Positions 31,672-44,136 are shown, counted from the first letter of the stretch. The stretch is DNA of 64,000 bases from Engraulis encrasicolus (GCF_034702125.1 NC_085869.1:14523044-14587043), one strand, 5' to 3'. The notes: generated by a model from the sequence alone, not told the origin. A program made the numbers and translations.

Positions 31672-31948
31672 GTGACAGAGCCTTCTGTGTTGCTGCCGCC
31701 ATCTTTTGGAACAGTCTACCTCTCCATATCCGCCAAGCCCCCACACTGGCTACGTTCAATAAGCACCTAAGATCACATTTATTCACTGAGGCCTATAGTC
31801 CTTAACCACCCTGCCCCCCCCAACCCCACTTCTACCCCCTCCTCTCTTCTCCCTCTATTTCCCTGCCTATCTCCTTTTGTAAAGTGACCTTGGGTTGAAC
31901 GGTGCCAGGCCTATATAAAACCAAGTTATTATCACTATTATTATTAGC
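31672..31948 (+). pseudogene. LINE 3' fragment
   Basis: The plus strand reads a typical reverse-transcriptase LINE C-terminus (VAAAIFWNSLPLHIRQAP, then NKHLRSHLFTEAY) ending in TAA. A C-rich 3' UTR follows, with the phrase gtaaagtgaccttgggttga, and a (TTA)n tail. 5'-truncated. Confidence 0.75.
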
Positions 31949-32085
31949 CCATTGTTTGTTAATGAGCCATATCCTTCACCATTGTGTCAGCAGGACTAAT
32001 TATTATTACTTCTATGGGACAAATTGTCAAAAGTCATTAATACTCCCTGTCTCAAGCTGTTTCTCCTCATCTTTGTTCATCTCCC

Positions 32086-32117
32086 AGCCTGCTTGTCAGT
32101 CTGTTTGCCTGTCTGCC

Positions 32118-32154
<37 letters not shown>

Positions 32155-32188
32155 GCCTGTCTGTCTGTCTGTCTGCCTGCCTGTCTGT

Positions 32189-32223
<35 letters not shown>

Positions 32224-32304
32224 ACTGCCTGTCTGTCTGTCTGTCTGTCTGTCTCCCTGCCTGCCTGCCTGCCTGCCTGTCTGTCTGTCTGCCTGCCTGT
32301 CTGT

Positions 32305-32345
<41 letters not shown>

Positions 32346-32368
32346 TGCCTGTCTGCCTGTCTGCCTGT
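32086..32368 (+). repeat. (CTGY)n array
   Basis: A second CTGC/CTGT array, about 70 units. Directly after it, 32368-32404 is identical to 28094-28130, which lies about 80 bp after the first array. Confidence 0.95.
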
Positions 32369-32697
32369 CACTCTTGCTCCCTACAACCATGTCCAGACCA
32401 TAGCATAGAGGTCCTTGGTCAGGAAACGGGCCCTAATGTCTCACAAGACTAGCATGGCATCCCGCGCGGCACCCCGCATGCCCCCCACACCCATCCCCTC
32501 TGTAAAAAAATCGCGACATCATACAACTTGTACGCATGATTTTTCATGTGGATTTATAACAGCTGTTTTCATAGCAGGCCACTCCAACCCCCCTAACCCC
32601 CCCACACACACACATACACACACACCACACAACACCACGGCCGTGCTCTCCCACTGCGCGAACAAAGCTGCCGTCACATACAGTAAATTGTGTACTG

Positions 32698-32699
<2 letters not shown>

Positions 32700-32740
<41 letters not shown>
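32700..32740 (+). repeat. (GA)n microsatellite
   Basis: About 20 GA units followed by GAAAGGG variants. Confidence 0.95.
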
Positions 32741-32743
<3 letters not shown>

Positions 32744-33456
32744 GAGAGAGAGAAAGGGGAGTAGACAGCCGTACGATAGTGCCATGGAAAGGGTGTATAT
32801 TTGGAGCCTATGTAGATATAGTGATGTACCCATGCAGTAAAAATGCAGTGTTAATTTAACACTTAGAGTGTATTTGGTCCCAGAGTACTCTCCAAGTGTT
32901 GAGATAACACTGTATTCTTTACTCTGTAGAGAACAGGTGGGTGGTAGTATTGTAGAATACCAGAATAGAGGAAGTGATTCCCTTTTCAATAAATCAAAAA
33001 CTCCCCATGGGTATGTGCCTCCCTCCCATGTGTCTCATGCCTTCCTGTGTGTAGCCTATATGTGGCTTTTGTTGTTGTGTTGTTGCTGAAACATTTTCAT
33101 CCTCCAGCACAATGAAGCATCTGATATCGTGCCAAGTGGATGGTGACTTTGACAGCCAAAAGCAAAAAATAAGAAATAAAAATGGTTAACACAATGTTTG
33201 CACAGCAAGAGAGCCGAGGAATTTGAAAGCATTCGTAGTGGAAAATTGGCTGTTTTCGGTCCAAATACCCTCCTAGCGCCTTGCCACATATCCCTCAAGG
33301 GACAGAGGGGATTGTTTCCTTTAGACGTGGATCAATCATGCCTTGATGGAGCTGTCCCAGGCTTCTGCGAGCAAAACACGGTAATTCACGGGAAAAAAGA
33401 GCATTGACAAGATGCTTTTGTTCCCTGCAGTGTTTTGTTAACATGGCACTTACTGT

Positions 33457-33617
33457 CAGGGCCGCTGACAGCTTTTGCTGGGCCCAGGACAAAATCATCT
33501 GAAAGGGCCCCCTACCCAATACATAGAATGTAAGGGGGACCCAATTCTGCCCCCCCCCCCCCTATCTCCCTGGGCCGGGACAACATGCCCCTTGGTCCCC
33601 CCCTGTCGGCGGTCCTG
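33457..33617 (+). mobile_element. hAT-type MITE (family B)
   Basis: This 161-bp element runs from cagggccgctgacagc to ctgtcggcggtcctg, with the perfect 8-bp duplication cttactgt. Confidence 0.9.
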
Positions 33618-33670
33618 CTTACTGTGCACGCCATGGGGGTATATGTCCATCTTGGTGCACTTCTGAATCT

Positions 33671-33906
33671 GAAGAGTTCAGATGCAAAACCCCCTAAGTG
33701 CCTTTTCAGAAAATAATCTTAATTCATTTTTATTTAATACAAAGCTACTAAAATTGCTTATTTTGTAATTTTATTTATATAATATAACTATTTATATGTA
33801 TTATCAAGTACATAAATGTAAACCAAACCAACAACGGGGTTCTCTAAAAATATAGAAGTGCAGGTCTTCAGAAATGGAGTTAGGGGGTTTTGCATCTGAA
33901 CTCTTC
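33671..33906. mobile_element. MITE with 4-bp target duplication (GAAGAGTTCAG ends)
   Basis: The ends gaagagttcagatgcaaaac and its complement are nearly perfect inverted repeats of about 27 bp. The flank atct is duplicated. The interior is AT-rich. A 237-bp copy lies at 61588-61824. Confidence 0.85.
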
Positions 33907-34141
33907 ATCTGCAAATCTCCTTCAATTTGATTGAAGGGCGTGATTGATCCTCTCTTCTTCTCCTCTATTTTTAGGCAACATTGTCAGATGCTTTTCGTTA
34001 GTCAACAACAGTGCACTACTCCATAAACTGCATCATAGTAATTTAACACATTTTAGTCCATCTGTGTTGGCTTTCACTGTGTTCACTGCAGGGGTTGAAA
34101 CTGTCATGTATGAACAGAGACGTCAAAAGTACAAGTACATT

Positions 34142-34287
34142 CAAGGCCTCTGACAGCTTTTGCTGGCCCAGGACAAAGTCATCTGAAAGGGGCCCCCTAT
34201 TATATATATACAATGTAATGAAAAACCAATTCCGGGCCCCCTGTCTCCCTGGGCCCGGAACAACTGACCCCCCCGTTGGCTTCCCTG
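34142..34287 (+). mobile_element. hAT-type MITE (family B)
   Basis: This 146-bp copy has a perfect 8-bp duplication, agtacatt. It lies directly next to another MITE at 34307. Confidence 0.88.
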
Positions 34288-34306
34288 AGTACATTTATAG
34301 TGTAAG

Positions 34307-34460
34307 CATGGGTGCCGCAAGGGGGGGTAAGGTGTTACAGATTCTAAGGGCCCAACAGCTCGGACAGGGCCCTGGAACGATGCTGATAACATAATTTGTC
34401 ATTTTGGAGGCCCAAAATTTGAATCTTTCATGGGGCCCAAAATTTGTATCAGCGCCCCTG
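34307..34460. mobile_element. hAT-type MITE (family H)
   Basis: The ends are catgggtgccgc and cagcgcccctg, with a perfect 8-bp duplication agtgtaag. The element is 154 bp. Confidence 0.85.
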
Positions 34461-34857
34461 AGTGTAAGTACAACACTAGTTCATGATATTTCATAGCAGT
34501 TACACCAGCTAGTCCATTGTACCCAATGAGGTATTTGTTACTGACAAATACTAAGACCTAACAAGAACCCATAACAAATTGATCCAACTAGCACAGAGTC
34601 ATCTGATAGTAAAACGAGTAGTACACAGGTCTACTGGTTTCTCGAATAAGTTACCTGTGTTGGAAGGAAGCAGTGTTTCTTTAACCCCCCCTCTTGCACG
34701 ATGATGCATTACATGCGACTCGAGCAGATTACGTGTCATGACCAAACATTAGCAGTTGAATACAATTACCATACATATTTATGACACACTTTTCAAACTG
34801 CGACATAGTTCTGCCCTTCTTCCACCAGTAATGATTTCTTAATTCAGCTGTTCCCAC

Positions 34858-35050
34858 CAGGGCTGGACTGGCCATCTGTCATAGTGGGCATTTCCCAGTG
34901 GGCCCTGCAATCTTTTTTTTTTTTTTTTACCTTTCTGAAAATAGGGGTCCACAAGGGTGTGGGGCCCACTGGGGTGTCAGTTCTGCGCCGCTGATTATGA
35001 GGGCCCCTTTAAATCAAAAGTGCCCGGAACCTGTCTTTCCCCCAATTCAG
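34858..35050. mobile_element. hAT-type MITE (family A)
   Basis: It starts cagggctggactggcc; the right end is trimmed. The flanks gttcccac and attcccac match at seven of eight bases. Confidence 0.75.
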
Positions 35051-35279
35051 ATTCCCACCTCTATGAGTGACATTAGTAAAAGGGTACGGTAAAAGCAGGC
35101 TAGGTTCTACTACACTCAGCAGCTCTGATGGCTTCAGTGTGGTCCACCCATGGCAACGTTCATGTGACAGGGCTCTGCTTTCATTGCTTGTCTTGCCCTG
35201 ATGAAGCTCCATAAGGTGGATGAAACACTTTGGCATTGCTATTAAGTTTAACGATTAACTAGACTAGTGTTTCTTAACC

Positions 35280-35428
35280 CGTTAAAACACAGCATTATAA
35301 ATTTGCTGTTACCAGGATGGCAATGTCCAAGTCATACTGCATTACTAAAGACCCTGTTATGTCATAATACTATGGTAACCTTTCAATGGCTATTACAGCG
35401 TGCCACTGGTTGTACGACGTGCGTTATG
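35280..35428. mobile_element. TTAA-type MITE, copy 1 (diverged)
   Basis: It resembles the element at 42248-42415 over its full length (shared words tataaatttgctgttacca and acagcgtgccactgg). The surrounding word gaactagactagtgtttctt occurs on both sides (about 35258 and 35445). Confidence 0.6.
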
Positions 35429-36089
35429 GGGCTACGTTTAAAGATGAACTAGACTAGTGTTTCTTAAAGGGGGCTGTACAGCTCCAAGGGGGGGCGTTAG
35501 GGGGCCCTCGAGGGGCATTCAAAAGGATACAGCTGAGAGGGGAGATACTCCTTTGCCATTGAAGGACATTTGTCTTTTTTATATTTTTAATACTGAAGAG
35601 GGGGCGGGGGTGGTTCGCAGGCGTATCATGAGGTCCAGGGGGCATTTATTCAAAGAAGGTTGAGAACCAGACAATTAAAAAATTGTAAAAAAAAAAAAAA
35701 AAATCACAGCACTGTAATAGAGGTGCCTTGGCATCTTGCTTGTTTTTCAGGACTCAGCTATCATGGCATTGCATAACATTCTCGGCGTGGATGGCATGCA
35801 TGAGAGTCATATTTTGTGGTGAGCGAGCAGCACAAAACTGTCTGTCACACTGTGACTCCTTTAATGAGCAACAGAAGCGATTTAAAGCACAGGGCTCAAA
35901 TGATCAGCATAATCACATTTCACTGGCGTCCATTGTTCTCATGATATGCTGTTAACAAACTGGCCTCTCTCCTTCTAATGCTTCTATTCAGGTTAGTGAC
36001 TTTGTGTGTGTTTGTGTGTTAGTGTGTGTGCATGCGTGCGTGCGTGTGTGTTTCTCGTTTTTCAGGTGGAAGGAAAATATTGTCTAGTG

Positions 36090-36197
<108 letters not shown>

Positions 36198-36394
36198 AGT
36201 CAGATGTCCATTCATGAAAGGGAAAAACTGTCTATTGATAATTGAATAATTGGACTATGCTGAGGAGGCCTTTAGGGCACTGAATGAATCAACTAGAAAT
36301 GTCCAGAGATAGTGCAATCGAAAAATATTTGGGCTTTTTGAACTTTTGGCTTTTTGAATCCCACCCCTACCTCTCCCTCCACACACCTACCTCT

Positions 36395-36535
36395 CCACAA
36401 CCCATTCAGTGCAGTAGTGCTCTTGAGCGAGGCACCTAACCCCACATTACTATAGGGACTGTATAATTCCCTGTAAAATAATTCTAAGTCACTTCGGATA
36501 AAAGCGTCCGCTAAATGTAATGAAATGTAATGGAC
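36395..36535 (+). mobile_element. SINE/LINE-type 3' tail
   Basis: It contains ctcttgagcgaggcaccta and ends in cggataaaagcgtccgctaa followed by ATGTAA repeats. This is a widespread teleost retroposon tail (from memory). The 5' part is not recognisable. Confidence 0.6.
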
Positions 36536-36555
36536 AAATTTGGTAGGACAGTTGA

Positions 36556-36665
36556 TGGTCTTAATAGGACGTAAGTGGAAGAGAGAGAGAGGGGGTGGGG
36601 GGAGTAGGGGAAATGATCCATGCTGGGTTCGAACCCGGGTCCCCAAGGGCATGTTAATTCAGTGT
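36556..36665 (-). mobile_element. tRNA-derived SINE copy (minus strand)
   Basis: The B-box complement gggttcgaacccgggtcccc lies at about 36626-36645. The GA-rich left side is the complement of the SINE's CT-rich body. Confidence 0.6.
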
Positions 36666-36786
36666 GCCACAGAACCCCCATGATTCACTGTCTGAGTAGA
36701 CTGGTGATCCCCTTAAGGTCCCCACTGTGTCAATCCCAATGGATGTTCTTCCTGGAATTCAATCTGCCTTTATTCTCGACAGACAC

Positions 36787-37051
<265 letters not shown>

Positions 37052-37339
37052 TTCCTTTGGGATGCTTCCATCCTAAAGGTTGCTGTCACTGTGAAGGCAG
37101 GCTGCAACACCCAGGGCTATGCTGCCTGTTGCCCGTGGTGATGAATGTCAGTGCCATTTTGTCAGTAATTCTAAAAACCACATTTATTTTTTTTGTTTTT
37201 GCATTGGGACCATTTCTCTTTTTTAGTGCCATTTTTGCTTTTATTTGCTATAGGACATCATGAATAGTAATGGTGGGGTGGCGTCCGCGCCAATGTCTTA
37301 TCCTCTGCGTATCGCTCGGTGCGTTTGAAGAAACTGGGA

Positions 37340-37405
37340 ACACTGATGATGGGCTAGACCCGAAACGTTTGTCCCCTGTCTGTCGGTTTTATTTACTTTT
37401 TTCGG
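37340..37405 (+). other. Hammerhead-like core motif in a retroelement remnant
   Basis: The word ctgatgatgggctagaccc directly followed by gaaacg and gtttgtc resembles the hammerhead order CUGAUGA, stem II, GAAA, short stem III, GUC. Stem I does not pair convincingly. The context looks like a retroelement end. Confidence 0.3.
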
Positions 37406-37481
37406 CTTTGTTTAATACAGTTTTTGATTTTGCATTCAGCTCCAGTGTGCGACTCCTTTCTTCCTTTTCACTATAGGACAT

Positions 37482-37616
37482 CATGAGATGGTGACGGGAA
37501 GCGGAGAAGGAGAGAGAGATGGGGGAGGATCGGGAAATGACCTCGGGCCGGAATCGAACCCGGGTCCCCGGTGTAACAGTGCAGTGCCCCACCATTTGAG
37601 CCACGGCAGGACCACA
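37482..37616 (-). mobile_element. tRNA-derived SINE copy (minus strand)
   Basis: The complement reads a tRNA-like head (tgccgtggctcaaatggtgg, then gacccgggttcgattccgg) followed by a CT-rich body. It is one of the cleanest copies. Confidence 0.75.
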
Positions 37617-38244
37617 CTAGGATCATTTCTGGGCAGAGCTTTCCTGGAGAACATCAAACAGTTGATAATACTGTAATAACATAAAAAATTACGTAATGTA
37701 TAAATAGCCCAACAACAATAGAAATGGACCATGAGCGTAATTAAATGACATGCTCTATGTGAGATGATTATGCTGCAAGTTCAGCCCGTTAATTAAACCC
37801 AGCTCTCTGTGGAAAAGACTAAAGGTCAGAAATGGCTGGTTTCCCCGGTCATTCAAATGAATGCTATGAATTTCCCTGTCTGCATCACACACAGGGGTGG
37901 TTCTACAACAAAGCGACTAGGGGGGCCGAGGTCGGGCCATTATTTTTTCAGGGGGGCACATACATTGGCAAAAGAGATACATTTTTAATGCTATGAATAT
38001 ATAGTATGTCGCGGCCATTGGCTGTTCAGCAGAGGGGCCACAATAGGGGCCCTGGTAGCCTAGCGCAGCCAGACCCGTACAGCAAAAAGCTGTACCAGGG
38101 TCTAGGAGGGCTGGGCGGCAGTGTGGGCGGGATAAACGGTTGCTTCAGCACTCAACGTCACGCAATAGGATGGTGGAACAACCAATCCCCACACTCTTCT
38201 GTGTAACGTCACAGCTGTCTTTCACAACGTACACGCGACACGCC

Positions 38245-39640
38245 CCTTTGTAGGTGCAGCGGCAACTTCGAGCCGTCGTAGCAGTGAATTCGTGTGATGA
38301 CCACAGCCACAAACAAGTTTCCTAATAAATCGTGTTTTCACTTATACAGTTCAAAAATGCATCGTTTTCAACCACATGGCCCTCATTGATCAATCAGCGA
38401 AATGTCGAGCAATGTGGGGCTTGTTAAATGGTTATATTTATGGTTGTTGTCAACATGGCATGTTCGGTGTTAGCTAGCTAGCTGTATACCCATAACTAAT
38501 ACATGGCTAGCCGCTAGCTCGGTAGACTAGGTGTCATTCCCATCTATTTAGTAAGCGACTTACAGACTTTCAAAGCTCCCAAATGTCTCGTTTATAATGA
38601 CATGGATCTTATTAGAATTTGGGGCAGGCATATAATACAAGGCTGGATACCTAGCTCTGTTATTGACGACAGGTTAGCTAGCCACTAGCGAGGGCCTCTT
38701 TGTAGCAGTGTTAATTTTGTCAGCTTTTTTTTATTTAGTCGTAGTCTTAGTCACAATGACGAAAATCAATTTTAGTCTTAGTCATATTTTAGTCATTGCC
38801 TTCCCAATTTAGTCTTAGTCTTAGTCTAAATGACGAAAATCAATTTTAGTCTTAGTCAATTTTTAGTCATTTTCGTCATTTTAGTCAACACTGTACATTA
38901 CAGAACTTCTCCACACACTTTTAACATATATCATTGACTGTAGAGAATAAACCTTCTCAGCACACTGCTTCTCTTTTTAACATATATCACACTGTACAGA
39001 AAAAACCTCTTCACACACTGGTTCTCTTTTTCTCTATTTTATTTAATACCAGTGTTAATTTCGTCAGCTTTTTAAAATTTAGTCTTAGTCTTAGTCACAA
39101 TGACGAAAATCAATTTTAGTCTTAGTCATATTTTAGTCATTGCCTTCCCAATTTAGTCTTAGTCTTAGTCTAAATGACGAAAATCAAAAAAGGGCATTGA
39201 CGAAATATTTTAGTCATAGTCATGGCTGACGAAATTAACACTGCTTTGTAGGTGAAGCGGCAACTTCCAGCCGTCGTAGCAGTGAAAGCGTGTGATGACC
39301 ACAGCCACAAACAAGTTTCCTAATAAATCGTGTTTTCACTTATACAGTTCAAAAATGCCTCGTTTTCAACCACATGGCCCTCTATGATCAATCAGCGAAA
39401 TGTCGAGCAATTTGGGGCTTGTTAAATGGTTATATTTATGATTGTTGTCAACATGGCATGTTCGGTGTTAGCTAGCTAGCTGTATACCCATAACTTTCCC
39501 TGATTGTCGCTCCCCGGTCAGCTCGCTCCCAGACTATCGATCCCATCTATTTAGTAAGCTACTCAAAGACTTTCAAAGCTCCCAAATGCGTTTTTAATGG
39601 CATGTGTCTTATTAGAAATTGGGGCCGCAATTTCATTCTA
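38245..39640 (+). repeat. Tandem duplication of about 450 bp, split by a MITE
   Basis: The sequence from about 38245 (ctttgtaggtgcagcggcaa) to about 38630 recurs from 39244 with about 5-10 % divergence, including the gttagctagctagctg block. The 538-bp element 38706-39243 sits at the junction. Confidence 0.85.
38706..39243. mobile_element. hAT-type MITE, composite (CAGTGTTAATTTYGTCAGC ends)
   Basis: The outer ends cagtgttaattttgtcagc and gctgacgaaattaacactg are inverted. The perfect 8-bp duplication ctttgtag flanks the whole 538 bp. Inside there are two head-to-tail copies (38706-38893 and 39050-39243) joined by a non-repeat spacer with its own short repeat (tctttttaacatatatcac). Confidence 0.85.
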
Positions 39641-40312
39641 CACCTACAGTAGTGGTCTGATAATAGCGTGTGACAATCTGGTTCTGTAAAATGCTCAACT
39701 TAGCTTACCGAGCTAGTCTAAAACATCGAATGATCAAATGGTAATGTGTTGAGATCTATTTGTGTCCGATAAGTTCATGGTGTATTATTACATCAATCCA
39801 TGTCAGCCACGAAATGTATTATCATCCAGGCTTTTTAAATTAAGTAAACACTTTCGTGCTGTACGTAGCACGGACGGACACCATGCTTCTTCTTAGAAAG
39901 TTTCCTGTTTACTAGGTAGCCCGGCCCCCCACGCGATTTGATTGGCCCTGTCATCGGATAACTTTCAGCCTCCTAAAACGACCGGGGTCCGCTAGACTGC
40001 CCCCGGGAGCAAATTCAATTTGCGGTCGCTAGGGGCGTCTAGATTTCTAGGCTAGGGCCCTGGCTCACCCTGGCCCCTGTATAGAATCACCAATGATCAC
40101 ACACATGTGTGTGTGTGCAAGCAGAGGCATCTGCAGGACAGACAGAGTAGGATCAAAAGGTTTCCTATACAGACTTCAAAGAGCTGCCCTATCTGATTTA
40201 TGGGGGTGATTTCAACGTGCAAATGGTTCAGCTGACTGACATGCGTATAAACACATGCAGCACACACATGCGTGCATGGATGGATGGATGGATGAAACAT
40301 CACAATGCATGC

Positions 40313-40447
40313 CCTGTGTGTGTGTGTGTGTGTGTGTGCGTGTGTGTGTGTGTGTGCGTGTGTGTGTATGTGTGCATGCATGTGTATGTGTGTGTCTGCT
40401 TGCCTGCCTGCCTACCTGCATCCATGTGTGTATGTGTGTTTGTGTGC

Positions 40448-40492
<45 letters not shown>

Positions 40493-40607
40493 TGCTTGCC
40501 TGCCTGCCTGCCTTCCTGTATCCATGTGTGTGTGTGTGCGTGCGTGCATACGGTATGTGAATGCATGTGTATGTGTGTGTCTGATTGCCTGCTTGCCTGC
40601 CTGCATC

Positions 40608-40661
<54 letters not shown>
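40313..40661 (+). repeat. (GT)n-rich compound minisatellite
   Basis: GT blocks alternate three times with a unit of the type ctgcttgcctgcctgcctgc then atccatgtgtg. The period is about 105-110 bp. Confidence 0.9.
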
Positions 40662-40662
<1 letters not shown>

Positions 40663-41344
40663 TTTCTCCTTCAGTGGAATGCGTTCCAGCATTGATTTGT
40701 CCAAGGAGAGACATTCAGAACAGCTGACTCTCACGCTGTGTGTTAGGCTTCGTGTTAACATCACTGTTAATGATTGGAGGCCATTTTTCATGTATAGTAT
40801 AGCACTATACTTTTCTTAATTATTTGTCAAGAAAACCGCTCTGCCCTGTTACTGTAATGGATTATTTTACATTGAAGAAAATCAATATCGTACCATATAT
40901 ACTGTAGTAGGCCTATATATAAAGTTAACAAAGGCTATTTTTGCCTTGGTACCTTGTAAATAGAACGAATAATAAACTGATGTGCCTGCAGATCTTGTAA
41001 TGTAGCGTACATTTTGCAAAGTGGTAATAATTGTCACTACCACTACCAAGATAAACTGAAGCGGCTACACCAAAAGCATTTTTTTTGTCTCTTGTCTCCT
41101 GAAACGATTTTTGTTGTTGTTGTTGATTGGCCATTTTCATAATGTGCCATGGCATGCCTGCCTCTTCTCCCCCATGGGAGCTCCCCTACTGAGTGTGGCT
41201 GCAATCCATCGTTACAGCTGTGGCAACAGACTGTGAAGCTGTGTAGGTCAAAGTTGCTCCTCCGGGTCTTACCCAATCCCCAATCCCCAATCCCCAGCCC
41301 ACCACAGCTGCAGCCTGCTGCCCGTCTCTCTCGCCCATGCTCTA

Positions 41345-41930
41345 GTCTTCACCTCTCACAACAACCAATCACATCACATTCCATCTGATCTTCACCAATT
41401 GGAAGGGACCTATAATAAGCACCCACCTCTTCATCTCATGCAACAACCAATCATATGTGATTACATAGTATCATTGTTGCTACACAGTCTCACCCCAAGT
41501 TGTCAATTTCTGACTACCTTTGACCAGACGTGTTGGCGTACAGGGTACGTTATGACGTCTTGGGTACAGGACCTACAGTAACCATCATATACTCTTCACC
41601 TCATGCAACAGCCAATCACATCTTATTATCTATCGTCTTCACCAATAGGAAAGGACTGCTAGTAAGCACCCAGCTCTTCGCCTCTCACAAAAATCAATCA
41701 CATCACATTCCATCTCATCTCTACCAATAAGAAAAGAACATTTTATTGGGCCGAAGAAATGTGTTCCTGAGGTACAGTGTCTTTGATGTGGAAGAGAACA
41801 TGTATGATTTCAACTTCAACTGCCTTCTGCTTCATCTCGAACCACCAGACAGAAAATCTATCACAGTATCATTATAGTAACCCAGCTCTTCACCTCACAC
41901 CATAGCCAATCAGGTTAAACTTCATAGAAA
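41345..41930 (+). repeat. Degenerate tandem repeat rich in CCAAT words
   Basis: Four or five degraded units share cttcacctc, caaccaatcacatc, ccatctgatcttcaccaat and gaaaggac-type words. CCAAT occurs at least seven times. No gene is adjacent. Confidence 0.6.
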
Positions 41931-42247
41931 TAGAAACAGAAATAGAAGAAAGCCTTTTGTTGTCATTATACAGTACAATGTGATTTGAAACCTCCCTACA
42001 ATATGCACATAGCGCCTATATATACTGTATGAACAGTTTAAATGTATACATTATTGTCCTAATAGAGCTACCAAAGCCACAATGTTGTATGGACATATAC
42101 AGACTTTAAGAACAGAGACAGACGATAGTGACAGTCTTTATTTTTCTTTAGCTGTTACTTTAATTAGGCACAAATCAACAAAAACATAGCATGTCACCTT
42201 ATACACCATATAGCATGTAGCATTAAATGTATGTACCTTAGAGTTAA

Positions 42248-42415
42248 CCCCTTAAGACACGGCTTTATAAATTTGCTGTTACCAGTATGGCAATGACCAA
42301 GTCGTAGTGCATTACTAAAGGGCCTATCTTATGTCATAGTATTGTAGTACTATGGTACTTAATTTTTCCATGACTATGACAGCGTGCCACTGGAGGTACA
42401 GCGCGCATTAAGGGG
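42248..42415. mobile_element. TTAA-type MITE, copy 2
   Basis: It starts after TTAA with ccccttaagacac and ends gcgcattaagggg, an inverted-end pair. Related to 35280-35428. Confidence 0.6.
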
Positions 42416-42519
42416 CTGCGAGTAAGTACATAGGCCCACTGTAATTTTGTAGCCTATTTACATACATTTAGATACAACCAAAATGGAACAATTTTTTTGT
42501 ATTTTCTGACTTTATTTTT

Positions 42520-42637
42520 CTGACAAGACGGTGAGAGACTGACAGGAGATGAGTAGGGGGAGAGATCAGCAAAGATCCCAGGCCGGACTCGAACCCGGAT
42601 CACTAGCAGCCCAGTGCCATGGTAGGGCATGCAGAAG
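42520..42637 (-). mobile_element. tRNA-derived SINE copy (minus strand)
   Basis: The B-box complement ggactcgaacccggatc is present. The GA-rich complement of the SINE body lies to its left. Confidence 0.6.
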
Positions 42638-42651
42638 TGCATCATATAGTG

Positions 42652-43004
42652 CAGTGGTTCTCAACTGGAACAGTCTTGGGACCCACCATTTTCCACTCTC
42701 ATTCGGTCGCGACCCAATTTTTTTAGCGTTCAAGTCAATTCAATGCAATTCTCAAAATGTAACCAAGACTCGAATGACTGGTTGCACGCTATCTATCTCG
42801 CATAAACATTCAGATTGTATCTATGACGACAGATGACACGGAGTTCACTAACCTATCAAAATAAAAGTTGTAAATTGTTGCAGGAAAAGTTGGATTTTTT
42901 TTTTTTAGAATTACGTTTTTTTTTTTACACCAAGGCTCCGCGACCCACCCATGACCCCTCCGTGACCCACTTTTGGGTCGCGACCCACCAGTTGAGAAAC
43001 ACTG
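42652..43004. mobile_element. hAT-type MITE (family I, CAGTGGTTCTCAACTGG ends)
   Basis: The ends are cagtggttctcaactgg and ccagttgagaaacactg, with the perfect 8-bp duplication atatagtg. The element is 353 bp and contains repeated gcgacccac words. Confidence 0.92.
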
Positions 43005-43348
43005 ATATAGTGTATGATTAATCACAAATGGGAAAGGACCTATAGATGGGTTCCCAAATGGCCCCACTGTACTTTACTGTATGTAGCAGAGAACATGTAT
43101 TTTCTATAACAATTCAACCTTGTTTTTAGTCTCCATCTCTCAATGCCTGACAGGAAATCTATGAGAGCATCATTAAGAAAACCCTGCAAACCACAGATAG
43201 CAATGGGGGTCAGTCAGGAATGATATATGACCCTATATGCCCAGGATGAATGCGGACCGCTGGCTCTTTTCCCACTTGGAGGATTATAGTAAATGGGTTT
43301 TGTGGTGTGAACTGGCCATGTTTACTTAAGGGTGTGGAGAATGGCCTA

Positions 43349-43646
43349 TACTAATGTTTCTCAACAAAGGGTTATACAGCTCACCAGGGGACATTGGGGT
43401 TCCCTAGCAGGGCATAGAAAAGGAATCAGGTGAGAGGGGGGTGGTGCTTAGTTGCCATTGGTTGGGGGGATGAGTCAAAAAAAAAATTTTTGTATACTAA
43501 AAGGGACGTTGTCAGGCTCATGCTGAGGTCAAGGGGGCGATGGGAGACTTATGATAAGGTCCAGGGGGCGTTGGGAGACTTATGATAAGGTCCAGGGGGG
43601 GCGTTTATTCCCCCTATTTATTATTAAAAGGTTGAGCACCACTGGC
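43349..43646. mobile_element. hAT-type MITE, degraded
   Basis: The ends tactaatgtttctcaac and gttgagcaccactggc are imperfectly inverted. The flanks atggccta and ttggccta match at seven of eight bases. A relative is at about 35451-35670. Confidence 0.5.
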
Positions 43647-43936
43647 TTGGCCTAAACGGTGCGTTGCGGCCGGCTGGCCAGCTAGCAGTAACAGAAGCCT
43701 CGGTTGCATCCAGATGTCTGTTCTTTTGATGGGGTGAGGATGCTTTTCTGCTGATGTAACACAGTATTCCCCAAGGCTGCCCCTGTCTTATATGCACATT
43801 TACCCCCCCACGAATTTGTTCCCATAGTCCCTCGACTAATTTGAGTGGTTGATTTCTCATGCTCGGTTGTCGGCCTGTTCATAAAATATATACATCCGAT
43901 GGGGATTCCCCATGCCAAACTTCCCCCTCTAACTCC

Positions 43937-43939
<3 letters not shown>

Positions 43940-44017
<78 letters not shown>

Positions 44018-44067
44018 CATTTCCTTCAACACATACCACACACAGACACACATCCTGACACGCTATG

Positions 44068-44135
<68 letters not shown>
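43940..44135 (+). repeat. (CT)n and (CA)n microsatellites
   Basis: CT run 43940-44015 and CA run 44070-44135, separated by about 55 bp. Confidence 0.97.

Positions 44136-44136
<1 letters not shown>

Noticed and set aside
27801..32368. Regular CTGC/CTGT arrays that could be mistaken for CRISPR-like repeats
   Set aside because: Pure tetranucleotide repeats without unique spacers; a eukaryotic microsatellite.
41149..41388. 79-codon proline- and leucine-rich ORF
   Set aside because: Composition reflects a CCAATCCCC tandem repeat; no homology recognised.
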